64,000 bases of DNA from positions 1-64,000 of the forward strand of contig NZ_JBEPSJ010000005.1 in NCBI RefSeq assembly GCF_040548875.1, given 5' to 3'. Origin of the DNA: Conyzicola nivalis_A. GTDB lineage: Bacteria; Actinomycetota; Actinomycetes; Actinomycetales; Microbacteriaceae. Positions 57,580 through 64,000 of this stretch are shown piece by piece. The number at the start of each line of letters is the position of its first letter. The stretch's first letter is position 1. Both the position numbers and the translations under genes were made by a program. Below the pieces are notes generated by a model, which was given only the letters and a program-made list of their open reading frames with translations, had not been told where the DNA came from and searched no databases.

Positions 57580-57825
57580 ATGGCCCGCAGCGAACGCACG
57601 AAGACCGACCGCCCCGTCGAGGCACGCTCAGGCGAGCAGGCTCCCAACGCGGTGTGGTTCAAGCCCATCATGTTCGGCTTTATGTTGATCGGGCTGATCT
57701 GGATCATCGTCTTCTACGTGAGCGGCAGCACTCAGCTGCCCATCCCCTCGCTCGGGTCCGGCAACATCCTCGTGGGCTTCGGCATCATGTTCGTCGGCTT
57801 CCTGATGACGACACGCTGGCGCTAG
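57580..57825 (+). CDS. crgA: Cell division protein CrgA
   Basis: An 81-residue protein with two membrane segments: IMFGFMLIGLIWIIVFYVSG and ILVGFGIMFVGFLMTTRWR, joined by a short loop (STQLPIPSLGSGN). The basic N-tail (RSERTKTDRPVE) and the NAVWFKPIMFGFMLIG region are diagnostic. CrgA recruits FtsQ, FtsI and others to the division septum in actinobacteria. The ATG at 57580 is natural. It is divergent from the sortase gene and convergent with the rhomboid protease, as in related genomes. Confidence 0.96.
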   Translation: MARSERTKTDRPVEARSGEQAPNAVWFKPIMFGFMLIGLIWIIVFYVSGSTQLPIPSLGSGNILVGFGIMFVGFLMTTRWR

Positions 57826-57871
57826 AAACAGCGACTTCCGCCTGTTTTAAGGGCTAACTACACCGGTGTAA

Positions 57872-57902
57872 TTATCCCCACTGTGAACAACCCTGTGGAT
57901 AA
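57872..57902. promoter_or_regulatory. DnaA-box cluster between crgA and the rhomboid gene
   Basis: TTATCCCCA (57872-57880), TGTGAACAA (57882-57890) and the exact DnaA box TGTGGATAA (57894-57902, minus-strand TTATCCACA) lie within 31 bases. ACACCGGTGT, a palindrome, precedes them. Both neighbouring genes end here, so this is not a promoter. Confidence 0.45.
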
Positions 57903-57919
57903 CTTCCCGGCTCGCCAGG

Positions 57920-58759
57920 CTAGACGGCGACGGCCACGATCGTCATAACGACGAGGGCCACCGCCACGCCCGCGACGGCGACCGCCTGAACGGTCCGCTG
58001 CTGTCTGCGCCGGGTCGCCGTGTAGATGGCGGCGACTCCGGCTCCCACGATCAGGCCGCCGAGGTGCGCCTGCCACGCGACTCCGGGAACGATGAACCCG
58101 AGAACCAGGTTCAGGCCGACGACGACGAGCAGCTGCATGCTGTTTCCGCCGAGACGGCGCTGGATGACGAAGAACGCGCCGAGCAGGCCGAAGATCGCAC
58201 CGGATGCCCCGACGACGACGGATCCCGGCGAGAGCAGCAGCACCCCGACCGAGCCGCCGAGCGCAGCCAGCAGGTAGAGGGCGATGAAGCGCCCCCGGCC
58301 CACCAGGTTCTCGATGATCGGTCCGAAGATGAACAGCGAGAACATGTTGAACAGGATGTGCAGGATCGACGATGGCGAGTGCATAAAGGCCGAGGTGATC
58401 ATGCGCCACGGCTCGGAGGCCGTGAGCGGCGGCCAGTAGGCGAGCGCTTGGTAGAGCGCCCCGCCCGACACCCAGGTGGCGAGGTAGAGCGCGAGGTTGA
58501 TGCCGATGAGCGAGTACGTCACGACGGGCACTCCGCTCGTCGACCGCATCGACGAGCGGATGCGCGTCACGGCGACGGGCTTGACGCGCGGTGCGCTCTG
58601 CCTCGCCTCGCGAACGCACTCCGGACAGTGCACGCCGACGGCGGCCTGCGTCTGGCATTCCGAGCACACGGTGCGACCGCACCGCTGGCAGATGATGAAG
58701 CTCTGCCGGTCAGGATGCCGGTAGCAGAAGTTGTCCGGATTGCGTTCGGAATCCGTCAC
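57920..58759 (-). CDS. Rhomboid-family intramembrane serine protease
   Basis: A 279-residue protein. The N-terminus has a zinc-ribbon-like region with cysteine pairs (NFCYRHPDRQSFIICQRCGR, CSECQTQAAVGVHCPECV). Six or seven hydrophobic segments follow with rhomboid motifs: WRMITSAFMHSPSSILHILF, NMFSLFIFGPIIENLVGRGR, the catalytic serine in GASGAIFGLLG and the histidine in VAWQAHLGGLIVGAG. All are in the correct order. It cleaves other membrane proteins within the bilayer. The GTG at 58759 is the start; the cyclophilin gene ends 11 bases upstream on the same strand, and the two are probably co-transcribed. Confidence 0.94.
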   Translation of the reverse strand: MTDSERNPDNFCYRHPDRQSFIICQRCGRTVCSECQTQAAVGVHCPECVREARQSAPRVKPVAVTRIRSSMRSTSGVPVVTYSLIGINLALYLATWVSGGALYQALAYWPPLTASEPWRMITSAFMHSPSSILHILFNMFSLFIFGPIIENLVGRGRFIALYLLAALGGSVGVLLLSPGSVVVGASGAIFGLLGAFFVIQRRLGGNSMQLLVVVGLNLVLGFIVPGVAWQAHLGGLIVGAGVAAIYTATRRRQQRTVQAVAVAGVAVALVVMTIVAVAV

Positions 58760-58770
58760 GCGCGGTGGTT

Positions 58771-59310
58771 CTAGACCTGCTCGACAGTGACGCTCTCGAT
58801 GACGACGTCATTGAGCGGCTTGTCGCTGGCGTTCGTGGGGACGGCCTCGATCGCGTCGACGACGCGCTTCGACTCCTCGTCGGCGACGACGCCGAAGATG
58901 GTGTGCTTGCCCTGCAGCCACTGGGTGGGCACGGTCGTGATGAAGAACTGCGAGCCGTTGGTTCCCTTGCCCGCGCGCTTGCCGGCGTTGGCCATGGCGA
59001 GCACGTAAGGCTCGTTGAAGTTGAGCTCGGGGTGGATCTCGTCGTCGAACTCGTAGCCGGGGCCGCCGATGCCCTGGCCCAGCGGGTCGCCGCCCTGCAG
59101 CATGAACTGCTTGATGATGCGGTGGAAGATGATGCCGTCGTACAGCTTGTCGGTCGAGACCTTGCCCGTCGCCGGGTGAGTCCACTCCTTGGTTCCCGTC
59201 GCGAGGCCGACGAAGTTGTCGACGGTCTTGGGGGCGTGGTTACCGAGGAGGTTGACCTTGATGACGCCGAGATTGGTGGTGATGGTCGCTACCGCTGTAT
59301 GCAAAGACAT
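58771..59310 (-). CDS. ppiA: Cyclophilin-type peptidyl-prolyl cis-trans isomerase
   Basis: A 179-residue cytoplasmic cyclophilin. It shows VKVNLLGNHAPKTVDNFVGL, the catalytic arginine in DGIIFHRIIKQFMLQGGDP, NAGKRAGKGTNGSQFFITTV and LQGKHTIFGVVADEE. All catalytic elements (FHR, QF, F, W/H positions) are present. No signal peptide. The ATG at 59310 gives MSLHTAVATITTNLGVIKVN. It catalyses proline isomerisation during folding. The gene is divergent from the membrane-anchored helical protein at 59447, with the promoter region between them. This location near crgA is conserved in actinobacteria. Confidence 0.96.
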   Translation of the reverse strand: MSLHTAVATITTNLGVIKVNLLGNHAPKTVDNFVGLATGTKEWTHPATGKVSTDKLYDGIIFHRIIKQFMLQGGDPLGQGIGGPGYEFDDEIHPELNFNEPYVLAMANAGKRAGKGTNGSQFFITTVPTQWLQGKHTIFGVVADEESKRVVDAIEAVPTNASDKPLNDVVIESVTVEQV

Positions 59311-59446
59311 AGGCACAATTCTTGCATAGCCCATCTCTCGTTTCCCCGATAGCGCACAGACGCCTCTCAGGCCTAGGCGTTTCGCTGGGTAGAGTGGCGT
59401 GACAAGATTGAAAAGTTCGCTGCACAACACCGACGGAGGTTTTTCT

Positions 59447-60091
59447 ATGGGACTGTCACGGAAGCGGCAGCGCGAGTTCACGCGTCTGAAGAAGCAGACC
59501 GAAGAACTCCTGCAGAGCCAGAAGGACGTGCTCGAGCACGCCGGCGGAGTAGTTCGAGAGGCGCGCCACCAGGCCGCGAACTACGCCCGCGAAGAAGTAA
59601 CCCCCCGCGTCAAGGACGCCTATGAGTCGAACCTGAAGCCCGTGGTCGCCACCGGCATCACGGCGACGCAGACGGTGGCCTCGACCGCCAAGGACAAGAT
59701 CGAGCACGAGGTGCTGCCCGCAGTGGCATCCGCCATCGCCTCGGCACTCGCCGTTCTCGACGCGGCGAAGAGCCCGCAGGTGCGCGACGCCATCCGTCGC
59801 GTCTCCTCCGGTACCGAGCAGGTGACCAAGAAGGTCTCCAAGAGCGCCGACAAGTTCGGCAAGAACGTCTCGAAGAACGCCATCGAGATCGGCCGCAAGG
59901 TCGGCGTCGTCGAGAAGCCGAAGAGCAGCGGACCCGGCAAGTACATTCTGATCGGGCTCGCCGCGGTGGCCGCGGCCGGCGTCGCCTACGCGATCTGGCA
60001 GACGCTGCGTGCCGACGACGATCTCTGGATCGACGACGACATCGACTCTGGCCCCGACACCCTCGAGGCAGACGCGGTAGGCGCCAACTAG
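59447..60091 (+). CDS. Helical protein with C-terminal membrane segment
   Basis: A 214-residue protein. The N-terminal 165 residues form long amphipathic helices rich in Ala, Lys, Val and Glu (KQTEELLQSQKDVLEHAGGV, PQVRDAIRRVSSGTEQVTKK, KSADKFGKNVSKNAIEIGRK), like YtxH/apolipoprotein-type proteins. A membrane segment (YILIGLAAVAAAGVAYAIWQ) and an acidic tail (DDDLWIDDDIDSGPD) follow. GGAGG lies 7 bases before the ATG at 59447. Homologues are conserved next to cyclophilin genes in Microbacteriaceae-like genomes as DNA-binding or stress-type hypothetical proteins; the function is unknown. A hairpin follows. Confidence 0.85.
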   Translation: MGLSRKRQREFTRLKKQTEELLQSQKDVLEHAGGVVREARHQAANYAREEVTPRVKDAYESNLKPVVATGITATQTVASTAKDKIEHEVLPAVASAIASALAVLDAAKSPQVRDAIRRVSSGTEQVTKKVSKSADKFGKNVSKNAIEIGRKVGVVEKPKSSGPGKYILIGLAAVAAAGVAYAIWQTLRADDDLWIDDDIDSGPDTLEADAVGAN

Positions 60092-60106
60092 GCGCCCGCA
60101 CTGTTC

Positions 60107-60130
60107 GAAGGCCCGCTACGGCGGGCCTTC
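60107..60130 (+). terminator. Terminator-like hairpin
   Basis: GAAGGCCCGC-TACG-GCGGGCCTTC is a perfect 10-bp stem with a stable four-base loop, 15 bases after the stop of the helical protein gene. It lacks a long T-run. Confidence 0.75.
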
Positions 60131-60250
60131 GTCAGTTAAGCGGCTGAGAAGGGCGCGCATGCCGGTAGTGCCGCCGGGCGGTGCCGCCGGATGCATCACG
60201 CGGCGCGCTGAGAGGTGGGTCGAGAACCGACACCGAGAGGAAACGAACTG

Positions 60251-60323
60251 TGGAGCCTAGGAGAATCGAACTCCTGACCTCCTGCTTGCAAAGCAGGCGC
60301 TCTACCAATTGAGCTAAGGCCCC
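60251..60323 (-). tRNA. tRNA-Ala (anticodon TGC)
   Basis: 73-nt tRNA: acceptor GGGGCCT/AGGCTCC with discriminator A, D arm TAGCTCAATTGGTAGAGC, anticodon loop TTTGCAA in the stem CTGCT/AGCAG, T arm AGGAGTTCGATTCTCCT. CCA is not encoded. It follows tRNA-Ile by 32 bases and is probably co-transcribed with it. Confidence 0.97.
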
Positions 60324-60355
60324 GAAGGGATCAACTCGCCATGGACGAGTTGCAG

Positions 60356-60429
60356 TGGGGGTACCGGGATTTGAACCTGGGACCTCTTCATTATCAGTGA
60401 AGCGCTCTAACCAACTGAGCTATACCCCC
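60356..60429 (-). tRNA. tRNA-Ile (anticodon GAT)
   Basis: 74-nt tRNA: acceptor GGGGGTA/TACCCCC with discriminator A, D arm TAGCTCAGTTGGTTAGAGC, anticodon loop CTGATAA in the stem CTTCA/TGAAG, T arm CCAGGTTCAAATCCCGG. The gyrA-DUF3566-tRNA-Ile-tRNA-Ala order is typical of actinobacterial origins. Confidence 0.97.
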
Positions 60430-60498
60430 GCGGGCAGATTCGAGAGTACCGCACCTGCGCCGGGAATCCCAATCGAGCGATGGCTCGCTCGAGTCGGG

Positions 60499-60906
60499 TT
60501 AGTTGTTCGTGAAGCCGACGAGCAGTCCGCCGGTGATTCTCACGCTGAAGTTGTACAGGACGCTCGTGATCGCGCCCAGAGCGGTGCCCACGACGATGTT
60601 GAGGATCGCCACGATCACTGCGAACAGCGACACCTGTGCGAGCGAGAAACTGTCGGTGATGCTGAAGTTCTCGTCGCCGAGGATCTCGACGAGGGTCTTG
60701 TCGAGGGTGGTGAAGATGCTGGTCGACTGCAGCACGAGGTAGATCATGATCGTCGCGACCACGAGCACGATGCCGAGAGACACCGCGACGAGGAACGAGA
60801 GCTTGACGGTCGACCAGAAGTCGACGTACACGAGCTTGAGCCGCACCTGCTTGGTGGCGACTGGTCGCTGCGTCTTTCGCTGCAGCTTTTCGGCGACGCT
60901 ACTCAT
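60499..60906 (-). CDS. DUF3566 transmembrane protein
   Basis: A 135-residue protein of the DUF3566 family found directly after gyrA in actinobacteria. A basic N-tail (EKLQRKTQRPVATKQVRLKL) leads into VYVDFWSTVKLSFLVAVSLG, the family signature; two long membrane segments (LVAVSLGIVLVVATIMIYLV and VSLFAVIVAILNIVVGTALG) flank a loop carrying TLVEILGDENF. The C-terminus is LYNFSVRITGGLLVGFTNN. In mycobacteria the homologue (CwsA neighbour Rv0007) is a membrane protein of unknown role. The ATG at 60906 overlaps the end of gyrA by 8 bases, indicating co-transcription. Confidence 0.93.
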   Translation of the reverse strand: MSSVAEKLQRKTQRPVATKQVRLKLVYVDFWSTVKLSFLVAVSLGIVLVVATIMIYLVLQSTSIFTTLDKTLVEILGDENFSITDSFSLAQVSLFAVIVAILNIVVGTALGAITSVLYNFSVRITGGLLVGFTNN

Positions 60907-63496
60907 CTACTGACTCGTCCTCTCCAGCGACAGCGGTCACTGCCGGGATTTCTCCGACTAGGGGCTCGCCATCCTGATTAACTAGGTTGCGCTCGCTGTT
61001 CTTCGCGAGCGCGATGATTCTGTCATCCTCGGCGAAACGGGCGAAAACGACGCCCATCGTGTCCCTGCCCTTGGCGGGAACCTCGGCCACGGAGGAGCGT
61101 ACCACCTTGCCGCTGGCAAGAACCACAAGCACTTCGTCGTCGTCCGAGACGATAAGGGCTCCTGCGAGGTCGCCTCTGGCCTCCTGCAGCTTCGCCACCT
61201 TGATGCCGAGGCCGCCGCGGCCCTGAACCCGGTACTCGTCGGTCGAGGTGCGCTTGGCGAAGCCGCCCTCGGTGACGACGAACACGAATCCGGCGTCGGT
61301 GACGACGGATGCGGAGAGAAGCTCGTCTCCCTCGCGGAAGTCCATACCCTTCACGCCCGACGTCGAGCGGCCCATGGGGCGCATCGCCGAGTCAGAGGCG
61401 GTGAACCGGATCGACATGCCCTTGTGGGAGACGAGCAGGACGTCCTGCGTCTCTTCTACGAGCATCGCAGAGACGAGCTCGTCTTCCTCGCGCAGGTTGA
61501 TCGCGATGATCCCACCGGTGCGGTTCGTGTCGTACTCGGTGAGCGCCGTCTTCTTCACCAGGCCGCGACGGGTGGCGAGCACGAGATACTTCGCCGCCTG
61601 GTAGTCGGGGATGTCGAGGATCTGGGCGATCTCCTCGCCCGGCTGCAGCGCGAGCAGGTTCGCCACGTGCTGGCCCTTGGCGTCGCGTCCGGCCTCTTGC
61701 AGCTCGTACGCCTTCGCGCGGTAGACGCGTCCGGTGTTGGTGAAGAAGAGCAGCCAGTGGTGCGTCGTGGTGACGAAGAAGTGCTCGACCACGTCGTCTG
61801 CGCGCAGCTGGGCGCCCTTGACGCCCTTGCCGCCGCGGTGCTGGCTGCGGTAGTTGTCGCTGCGGGTGCGCTTGATGTAGCCGCCGCGCGTGACGGTGAT
61901 CACCATCTCCTCTTCGGGGATGAGGTCTTCCATGCTCATGTCGCCGTCGAAGCCGAACATGATCTCGGTGCGGCGGTCGTCGCCGAAACGCTCGACGAGC
62001 TCGGTGAGCTCTTCGCTCACGATCTCCCGCTGGCGCGTCGGGGTGGCGAGGATGTGCTGGTATTCGGCGATCTTCGCCTCCCACTCCGCTGCCTCGTCGA
62101 CGATCTTCTGTCGTTCGAGGGCCGCCAGGCGGCGAAGCTGCATGTCGAGGATGGCGCGTGCCTGGAGCTCGTCGATCGTGAGCAGTTCCATCAGGCCGTC
62201 GCGAGCCGTCTCGGTGTCGGCGCTGCGGCGGATGAGCGCGATGACCTCGTCGAGCGCGTCGAGCGCCTTGAGGTAGGCACGCAGGATGTGCATGCGCTCT
62301 TCGGCCTTCTTCAGGCGGAAGGTGGTGCGACGCACGATCACTTCGATCTGGTGATCGATCCAGTGCGTGATGAACCCGTCGAGAGGGAGGGTGCGCGGGA
62401 TCCCGTCGACGATCGCGAGCATGTTCGCGCCGAAGTTGTCCTGCAGCTGCGTGTGCTTGTATAGGTTGTTGAGAACGACCTTGGCGACCGCGTCGCGCTT
62501 GAGCACGATGACGAGTCGCTGGCCGGTGCGGCCGGACGTCTCGTCGCGGATGTCGGCGATGCCGCCGATCTTTCCGTCCTTGACGAGCTCCGCGATCTTG
62601 AGCGCGAGGTTGTCGGGGTTTACCTGATACGGCAGCTCGGTGACGACGAGGCACGTGCGGCCCTGAAGCTCCTCGACGCTGACGACCGCGCGCATCGTGA
62701 TCGAGCCGCGGCCCGTGCGGTAGGCGTCCTGGATACCCTTGACGCCGAGGATCTGGGCGCCGGTCGGAAAGTCGGGTCCCTTGATGCGCTGGATGAGCGC
62801 TTCGAGCAGCTCCTCACGCGGCGCCTCGGGGTTCTCGAGCGCCCAGAGGGCTCCGGATGCCACTTCCCGGAGGTTGTGTGGAGGGATGTTGGTCGCCATA
62901 CCCACGGCGATGCCGACCGAGCCGTTGACGAGCAGGTTCGGGAAGCGCGCCGGCAGGATGAGCGGTTCCATCGTCTTGCCGTCGTAGTTGGGGATGAAGT
63001 CGACGGTCTCCTCGTCGATGTCCCGCACCATCTCCATGGCGAGCGGCGCCATCTTGGTCTCGGTGTACCGGGGGGCGGCCGCGCCGTCGTTGCCGGCCGA
63101 GCCGAAGTTGCCCTGCCCGAGCGCGAGCGGGTAGCGCAGGCTCCACGGCTGGACTAGTCGCACGAGTGCGTCGTAGATCGAGGAGTCGCCGTGCGGGTGG
63201 AACTGGCCCATGACCTCGCCGACGACGCGGGTGCACTTGTTGAAGCCCTTGTCGGGGCGGTAGCCGCCGTCGTACATCGCGTAGATCACACGTCGGTGCA
63301 CGGGCTTGAGTCCGTCACGCACCTCGGGCAGCGCGCGGCCCACGATGACGCTCATCGCGTAGTCGAGGTAGGAGCGCTGCATCTCGAGCTGCAGGTCGAC
63401 CTGGTCGACCTTGTCGTGACGCGTGTCGATCACGGCCTTCTCGAATGTGGGTTCGGGAGCGTCGGTGCCCTCGGTGGGGGTTGTTTCGTCAGCCAT
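60899..63496 (-). CDS. gyrA: DNA gyrase subunit A
   Basis: An 865-residue subunit of the type II topoisomerase that introduces negative supercoils. The N-terminal breakage-reunion domain has SYLDYAMSVIVGRALPEVRD, KPVHRRVIYAMYDGGYRP, and the quinolone-determining region GQFHPHGDSSIYDALVRLVQ with the catalytic tyrosine in APRYTETKM; serine occupies the position of E. coli Ser83 region (HGDSSIYD), the wild-type state. The C-terminal beta-pinwheel shows the GyrA box (QHRGGKGVKG). Full length. The ATG at 63496 starts MADETTPTEG. A palindromic element separates it from gyrB. Confidence 0.98.
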   Translation of the reverse strand: MADETTPTEGTDAPEPTFEKAVIDTRHDKVDQVDLQLEMQRSYLDYAMSVIVGRALPEVRDGLKPVHRRVIYAMYDGGYRPDKGFNKCTRVVGEVMGQFHPHGDSSIYDALVRLVQPWSLRYPLALGQGNFGSAGNDGAAAPRYTETKMAPLAMEMVRDIDEETVDFIPNYDGKTMEPLILPARFPNLLVNGSVGIAVGMATNIPPHNLREVASGALWALENPEAPREELLEALIQRIKGPDFPTGAQILGVKGIQDAYRTGRGSITMRAVVSVEELQGRTCLVVTELPYQVNPDNLALKIAELVKDGKIGGIADIRDETSGRTGQRLVIVLKRDAVAKVVLNNLYKHTQLQDNFGANMLAIVDGIPRTLPLDGFITHWIDHQIEVIVRRTTFRLKKAEERMHILRAYLKALDALDEVIALIRRSADTETARDGLMELLTIDELQARAILDMQLRRLAALERQKIVDEAAEWEAKIAEYQHILATPTRQREIVSEELTELVERFGDDRRTEIMFGFDGDMSMEDLIPEEEMVITVTRGGYIKRTRSDNYRSQHRGGKGVKGAQLRADDVVEHFFVTTTHHWLLFFTNTGRVYRAKAYELQEAGRDAKGQHVANLLALQPGEEIAQILDIPDYQAAKYLVLATRRGLVKKTALTEYDTNRTGGIIAINLREEDELVSAMLVEETQDVLLVSHKGMSIRFTASDSAMRPMGRSTSGVKGMDFREGDELLSASVVTDAGFVFVVTEGGFAKRTSTDEYRVQGRGGLGIKVAKLQEARGDLAGALIVSDDDEVLVVLASGKVVRSSVAEVPAKGRDTMGVVFARFAEDDRIIALAKNSERNLVNQDGEPLVGEIPAVTAVAGEDESVDE

Positions 63497-63513
63497 GCTG
63501 GATGTCCTTTACT

Positions 63514-63579
63514 CGGTCCCCGAGCTTGTCGAGGGGCCTGGATGTTCGGCGTCGGCCCCCTCGACAAGGTCGGGGACCG
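63514..63579. repeat. Large palindromic element between gyrB and gyrA
   Basis: Two arms of 25-26 bases, CGGTCCCCGAGCTTGTCGAG and its complement starting at 63554 (ending GGTCGGGGACCG), differ at only a couple of positions and enclose a 15-base loop. It resembles REP-type repeats common in Microbacteriaceae. It may terminate or stabilise the gyrB transcript. Nothing else lies in the gyrB-gyrA gap. Confidence 0.75.
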
Positions 63580-63587
63580 ATGGAGAA

Positions 63588-64000
63588 TTAGATGTCGAGG
63601 AAGCGCACGTCTTTCGCGTTGCGCTGGATGAAGTTGCGTCGCGACTCGACGTCTTCGCCCATGAGAGTGGAGAAGATCTCGTCGGCCGCGGCCGCGTCAT
63701 CCAGAGTCACCTGCAGCAGCGTGCGGGTCGCGGGGTCCATGGTGGTCTCCCACAGCTCGCTGTAGTCCATCTCGCCCAGACCCTTGTAGCGCTGGATGCC
63801 GTTCTCCTTGGGGATGCGCTTGCCTGCCGCGAGGCCGAGCTCGAGCATTCCGTCGCGCTCCTTGTCGCTGTACACGAACTGGTGCTCGGCGTTGGTCCAC
63901 TTGAGGCGGTACAGCGGCGGCTGGGCCAGGTACACGTAGCCGTGGTCGATCAGCGGTCGCATGTAGCGGAACAGCAGGGTGAGCAGCAGGGTGGTGATGT
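63588..64000 (-). CDS. gyrB: DNA gyrase subunit B, C-terminal part (runs off the window)
   Basis: About 137 C-terminal residues of the ATPase subunit of DNA gyrase; the gene continues beyond position 64000. Visible features of the TOPRIM tail are YVYLAQPPLYRLKWTNAEHQ, the family signature RIPKENGIQRYKGLGEMDYS, and the end DVESRRNFIQRNAKDVRFLD, which matches GyrB C-termini (SRR.FI..NA..V..LDI). It lies directly upstream of gyrA on the minus strand, separated by 91 bases including a palindrome. The orientation places recF and dnaA to the right of the window. Confidence 0.97.
   Translation of the reverse strand, partial: ITTLLLTLLFRYMRPLIDHGYVYLAQPPLYRLKWTNAEHQFVYSDKERDGMLELGLAAGKRIPKENGIQRYKGLGEMDYSELWETTMDPATRTLLQVTLDDAAAADEIFSTLMGEDVESRRNFIQRNAKDVRFLDI

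Overview
The window looks like chromosome from a high-GC actinobacterium of the Microbacteriaceae type. The evidence is GC-rich coding sequence with GTG/TTG starts, NucS, an FbiC-like protein, CrgA, DUF3566 and the block fhaA-fhaB-pstP-rodA-pbpA-pknA-pknB. The right end reads gyrB (partial), gyrA, DUF3566, tRNA-Ile, tRNA-Ala, so dnaA and the replication origin probably lie a few kb beyond the right edge.

Layout. Positions 1-21,400 are core-like: a LacI regulator with a doubled operator and an MFS exporter; the mismatch endonuclease NucS; HxlR and HAD genes; an OhrR-type regulator diverging from a small cysteine protein; a three-gene phenolic-lipid cluster (type III polyketide synthase, ICMT-like methyltransferase, flavin hydroxylase) in the order of Streptomyces srsABC; an FbiC-like FO synthase whose CofH half has lost its radical-SAM cysteines, in an overlapping operon with a small unknown protein and a Baeyer-Villiger-type monooxygenase; an APC permease; a class A penicillin-binding protein; a quinone reductase; and two gamma-butyrolactone-receptor-like TetR genes around a pair of SMR transporters.

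Positions 21,450-46,760 look like a genomic island ending next to the 3' end of tRNA-Leu(CAG). It holds orphan, broken and unknown genes: McrC without McrB but coupled to a nuclease-like partner; a frameshifted DUF3800-like gene; two copies of a decayed 240-bp repeat; a large DUF1906 protein; several secreted proteins and lipoproteins; a HEPN-like protein; a decayed operon of two related DNA-binding proteins plus a phosphoesterase; an HNH nuclease; and three related tyrosine-recombinase-fold proteins that lack catalytic residues, the last one coupled by ATGA to a DDE transposase-like gene. This last set is the best candidate here for something undescribed.

Positions 46,800-64,000 are the conserved cell-wall and signalling block. 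FHA proteins, the PP2C phosphatase, RodA and PbpA form a tightly overlapping operon with kinase PknA, closely followed by PknB. Together they are expected to control peptidoglycan synthesis and growth. A convergent operon carries an anthranilate/aminodeoxychorismate amidotransferase, a small membrane protein and a class E sortase. CrgA, a rhomboid protease, a cyclophilin, a membrane-anchored helical protein, two tRNAs and the gyrase genes complete the window.
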